In this document: positions 32,738 to 33,867 of the stretch, piece after piece
Position numbering within the stretch: position 1 is the first letter of the stretch
How the letters are laid out: each line of letters starts with the position of its first letter
Source of the DNA: Thermotogae bacterium
Lineage (GTDB): Bacteria > Thermotogota > Thermotogae > Mesoaciditogales > Mesoaciditogaceae
Reading direction: 5' to 3'
Length of the DNA stretch: 33,867 bases
NCBI GenBank assembly: GCA_026988035.1
Contig: JALSLY010000079.1
Coordinates: 1 to 33,867 of the forward strand
Translations under genes and position numbers: made by a program
The notes under the pieces: generated by a model
What the model was told of the DNA's origin: nothing
The model's input: the letters and a program-made list of their open reading frames with translations, nothing else
The model's database searches: none

Positions 32738-33601
32738 TCAAACAGTTTCCCATGTGCCTGGAATGTCCGAATTTCTGACTTTTCCTGTTTTCTCAAGAAA
32801 TTCCAAAACGGAGCTCACAAAGGATCTAAAAAGGTAAAAAGTTCCTGCATTAAGGGAAACTGACATTTTTTCTGAAACTTTTGCACATAATGTTTCTATA
32901 TATCCAGGTTCTTTGAGTGATTCGAGAACGGCGTTTACAAAATTTTGGACAGCCGTTCTCGTTCTTTCAATATCAGGGTGTGGATCAGATGTTGGCTTTC
33001 CATGAGAGGGGATATATAACTCAGCGTTTAATCTTTCTAAAGTATCAAGTGAATCGAGAAATTTTTTTACATCTATGAGGTAAGGATATGAATATTTTTC
33101 CAACACATTTGACCCAAAATAAGCATCACCACAAAAGATCACACCGTTTATCTTTATTGCGGTCATACCAAGAGAATGTCCAGGAAGTGGGATCAGATCG
33201 ATCTCCGAACGAACGTCAAGTTTGTCAAAAGGTACAGCATATGAAGGTTTAGCTTTGTAAAAACTTAAGCGAAGTGCTTTCGGTGGATTTGCCCCATAAA
33301 GATACAAAGTTTCAAGTAAGGGGTTTCGAATGAACGGAACTTCCAGTTCACTCGCATATATCTTGGCTCCATTTTTTTCAAAGAGATAATTTCCCTGGAT
33401 ATGATCAGCATGAGAATGGGTGTTTAAAACCGCTTTTTTCCCATTATCCATTTCGGAGAGTAACTCTTTAGCAAATTTTATGCTGGAGCCGGTATCGATT
33501 ATATATGTGATATCTCCAATTTTAGCCACTCCCACGTTAGTATTTGCAAGTTTTATCCAAATTCCGTCTTTTATCGGTTTCGTGTAGATCCCCTCCCATA
33601 T
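32738..33601 (-). CDS. Metallo-beta-lactamase-fold hydrolase
   Basis: About 285 residues with a complete MBL-fold metal site: HSHADH (first His codon near 33418), then LPGHSLGM, FCGDAYFG and IPSHGKPTS further on. The opening DGIWIKL, then VAKIGDITYIIDTGSS, is the usual first beta-sheet. Substrate unknown; glyoxalase II-like or other thioester and phosphoester hydrolases are possible. The start is unclear. Coding features reach back to WEGIYTKP (about 33598) but no ATG, GTG or TTG is in frame between there and the tRNA; the first in-frame GTG is at 33535. The end given here is the in-frame ATA before that segment, an arbitrary choice. The stop codon abuts that of ahcY. Confidence 0.8.
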   Translation of the reverse strand: MWEGIYTKPIKDGIWIKLANTNVGVAKIGDITYIIDTGSSIKFAKELLSEMDNGKKAVLNTHSHADHIQGNYLFEKNGAKIYASELEVPFIRNPLLETLYLYGANPPKALRLSFYKAKPSYAVPFDKLDVRSEIDLIPLPGHSLGMTAIKINGVIFCGDAYFGSNVLEKYSYPYLIDVKKFLDSLDTLERLNAELYIPSHGKPTSDPHPDIERTRTAVQNFVNAVLESLKEPGYIETLCAKVSEKMSVSLNAGTFYLFRSFVSSVLEFLEKTGKVRNSDIPGTWETV

Positions 33602-33603
33602 AA

Positions 33604-33627
33604 CAAAAATGCCCTCTTTGTGAGGGC
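33604..33627 (-). terminator. Terminator of the tRNA-Gly gene
   Basis: On the minus strand GCCCTC-ACAAA-GAGGGC is followed by ATTTTTG, immediately after the tRNA 3' end. It also separates tRNA transcription from the downstream MBL-fold gene. Confidence 0.8.
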
Positions 33628-33629
33628 TT

Positions 33630-33705
33630 TGGAGCGGCCAACGGGACTCGAACCCGCGACCCTCAGCTTGGGAAGCTGATGCTCTACCAACTGAGCTATA
33701 GCCGC
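33630..33705 (-). tRNA. tRNA-Gly (anticodon CCC)
   Basis: A 76-nt complete tRNA read on the minus strand. The acceptor stem is GCGGCTA/TGGCCGC, the D arm GCTC...GAGC, the anticodon stem TCAGC/GCTGA with loop TTCCCAA (anticodon CCC), and the T arm GCGGG-TTCGAGT-CCCGT. The discriminator is T, as expected for glycine, and CCA is encoded. Confidence 0.95.
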
Positions 33706-33714
33706 ACATCCTGA

Positions 33715-33744
33715 ATTTTACCACAAAGGTAATTTGTAGATCAA
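33715..33744 (-). promoter_or_regulatory. Promoter of tRNA-Gly
   Basis: On the minus strand TTGATC (33739-33744) and TAAAAT (33715-33720) are 18 bases apart, with a TGn extension before the -10. It lies just upstream of the tRNA 5' end. Confidence 0.65.
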
Positions 33745-33769
33745 ATTAAATACAGATGGCAATTGATTC

Positions 33770-33799
33770 TTGACAAGTATGAAAGACTTAAGGTATAAT
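33770..33799 (+). promoter_or_regulatory. Consensus promoter of tRNA-Val
   Basis: An exact TTGACA (33770-33775) and exact TATAAT (33794-33799) with an 18-base spacer; the strongest promoter match in the window. It reads away from the tRNA-Gly promoter, so the two tRNA genes are divergent. Confidence 0.85.
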
Positions 33800-33813
33800 G
33801 CAGTCGTGGTGTT

Positions 33814-33867
33814 GAGTGCGTAGCTCAGTGGGAGAGCGCTTCCTTGACGCGGAAGAGGTCGCAGGTT
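33814..33867 (+). tRNA. tRNA-Val (anticodon GAC), truncated by window end
   Basis: The first 54 nt of a tRNA: acceptor 5' strand GAGTGCG, then TA, the D arm GCTC...GAGC, and anticodon stem CTTCC/GGAAG with loop TTGACGC (anticodon GAC, valine). The variable region and the start of the T arm (GCAGGTT) run into the window edge, so the acceptor pairing cannot be checked. Confidence 0.85.

Noticed and set aside
33602-33724. N-terminal extension of the MBL-fold frame upstream to an ATG at 33724
   Set aside because: The extension is the translation of the tRNA-Gly gene and its terminator (the residues around SSVGRA and GFESR are the usual false peptide from tRNA DNA).
1-33867. CRISPR arrays, prophage genes, complete insertion sequences, toxin-antitoxin pairs
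   Set aside because: None was found on reading both strands; no regularly spaced direct repeats, integrase, transposase or phage structural proteins are visible.

Overview
The window looks like a chromosomal segment of a low-GC thermophilic bacterium of the phylum Thermotogota. The evidence is gene content and order rather than any search. It has an aldo/keto reductase next to a threonine aldolase, the ffh-rpsP-khpA-rimM-trmD-SPOUT methyltransferase-rplS-lepB block, and minC followed by three M42 aminopeptidases; all three arrangements match what I recall of Thermotoga maritima. Starts are often TTG or GTG behind strong Shine-Dalgarno (SD) sequences. The exact genus is not decided here; a lineage outside Thermotoga itself is likely because these blocks are joined differently.

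Left part (1-7085): an iron-type alcohol dehydrogenase, an aldo/keto reductase, a threonine aldolase and a tricorn-type protease run on the + strand. Between the aldolase and tricorn sits a roughly 392-bp non-coding element with 15-bp inverted ends and a 6-bp direct repeat. It appears to have inserted into the aldolase stop codon and split an older operon. An 85-bp piece of the same element recurs inverted at 28.25 kb.

Middle left (7084-15567): a convergent GH1 beta-glycosidase, then a tightly overlapping operon (ABC exporter ATPase and permease, STAS anti-anti-sigma-like protein, RpiB, HAD phosphatase, GNAT acetyltransferase). A convergent 776-residue lipoprotein made of about eight Ig-like domains follows.

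Middle right (15793-27849): seventeen genes on one strand with almost no gaps. They cover SRP targeting (ffh), ribosome and tRNA maturation (rpsP, khpA, rimM, trmD, SPOUT MTase, rplS, rbgA), signal peptidase I, acyl carrier protein, MinC, three M42 aminopeptidases, a dehydroquinate-synthase-like protein lacking its metal ligands, a membrane-anchored SPOR-like protein and a membrane-anchored double ComEA protein. Protein export and ribosome supply are thus linked physically to peptide turnover and envelope or DNA-uptake functions.

Right part (27860-33867): a cold-shock protein with its own promoter and terminator, a repeat-rich spacer of about 400 bp, a NitT/TauT-type ABC importer (fused double permease plus ATPase with a C-terminal extension, no binding protein seen) leading into S-adenosylhomocysteinase, a convergent metallo-beta-lactamase-fold hydrolase, and two divergent tRNA genes (Gly-CCC complete; Val-GAC cut by the window end). 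No CRISPR array, prophage or complete insertion sequence was seen. The most unusual items are the MITE-like element, the pseudo-dehydroquinate synthase, the tricorn protease, and the start-codon puzzles.
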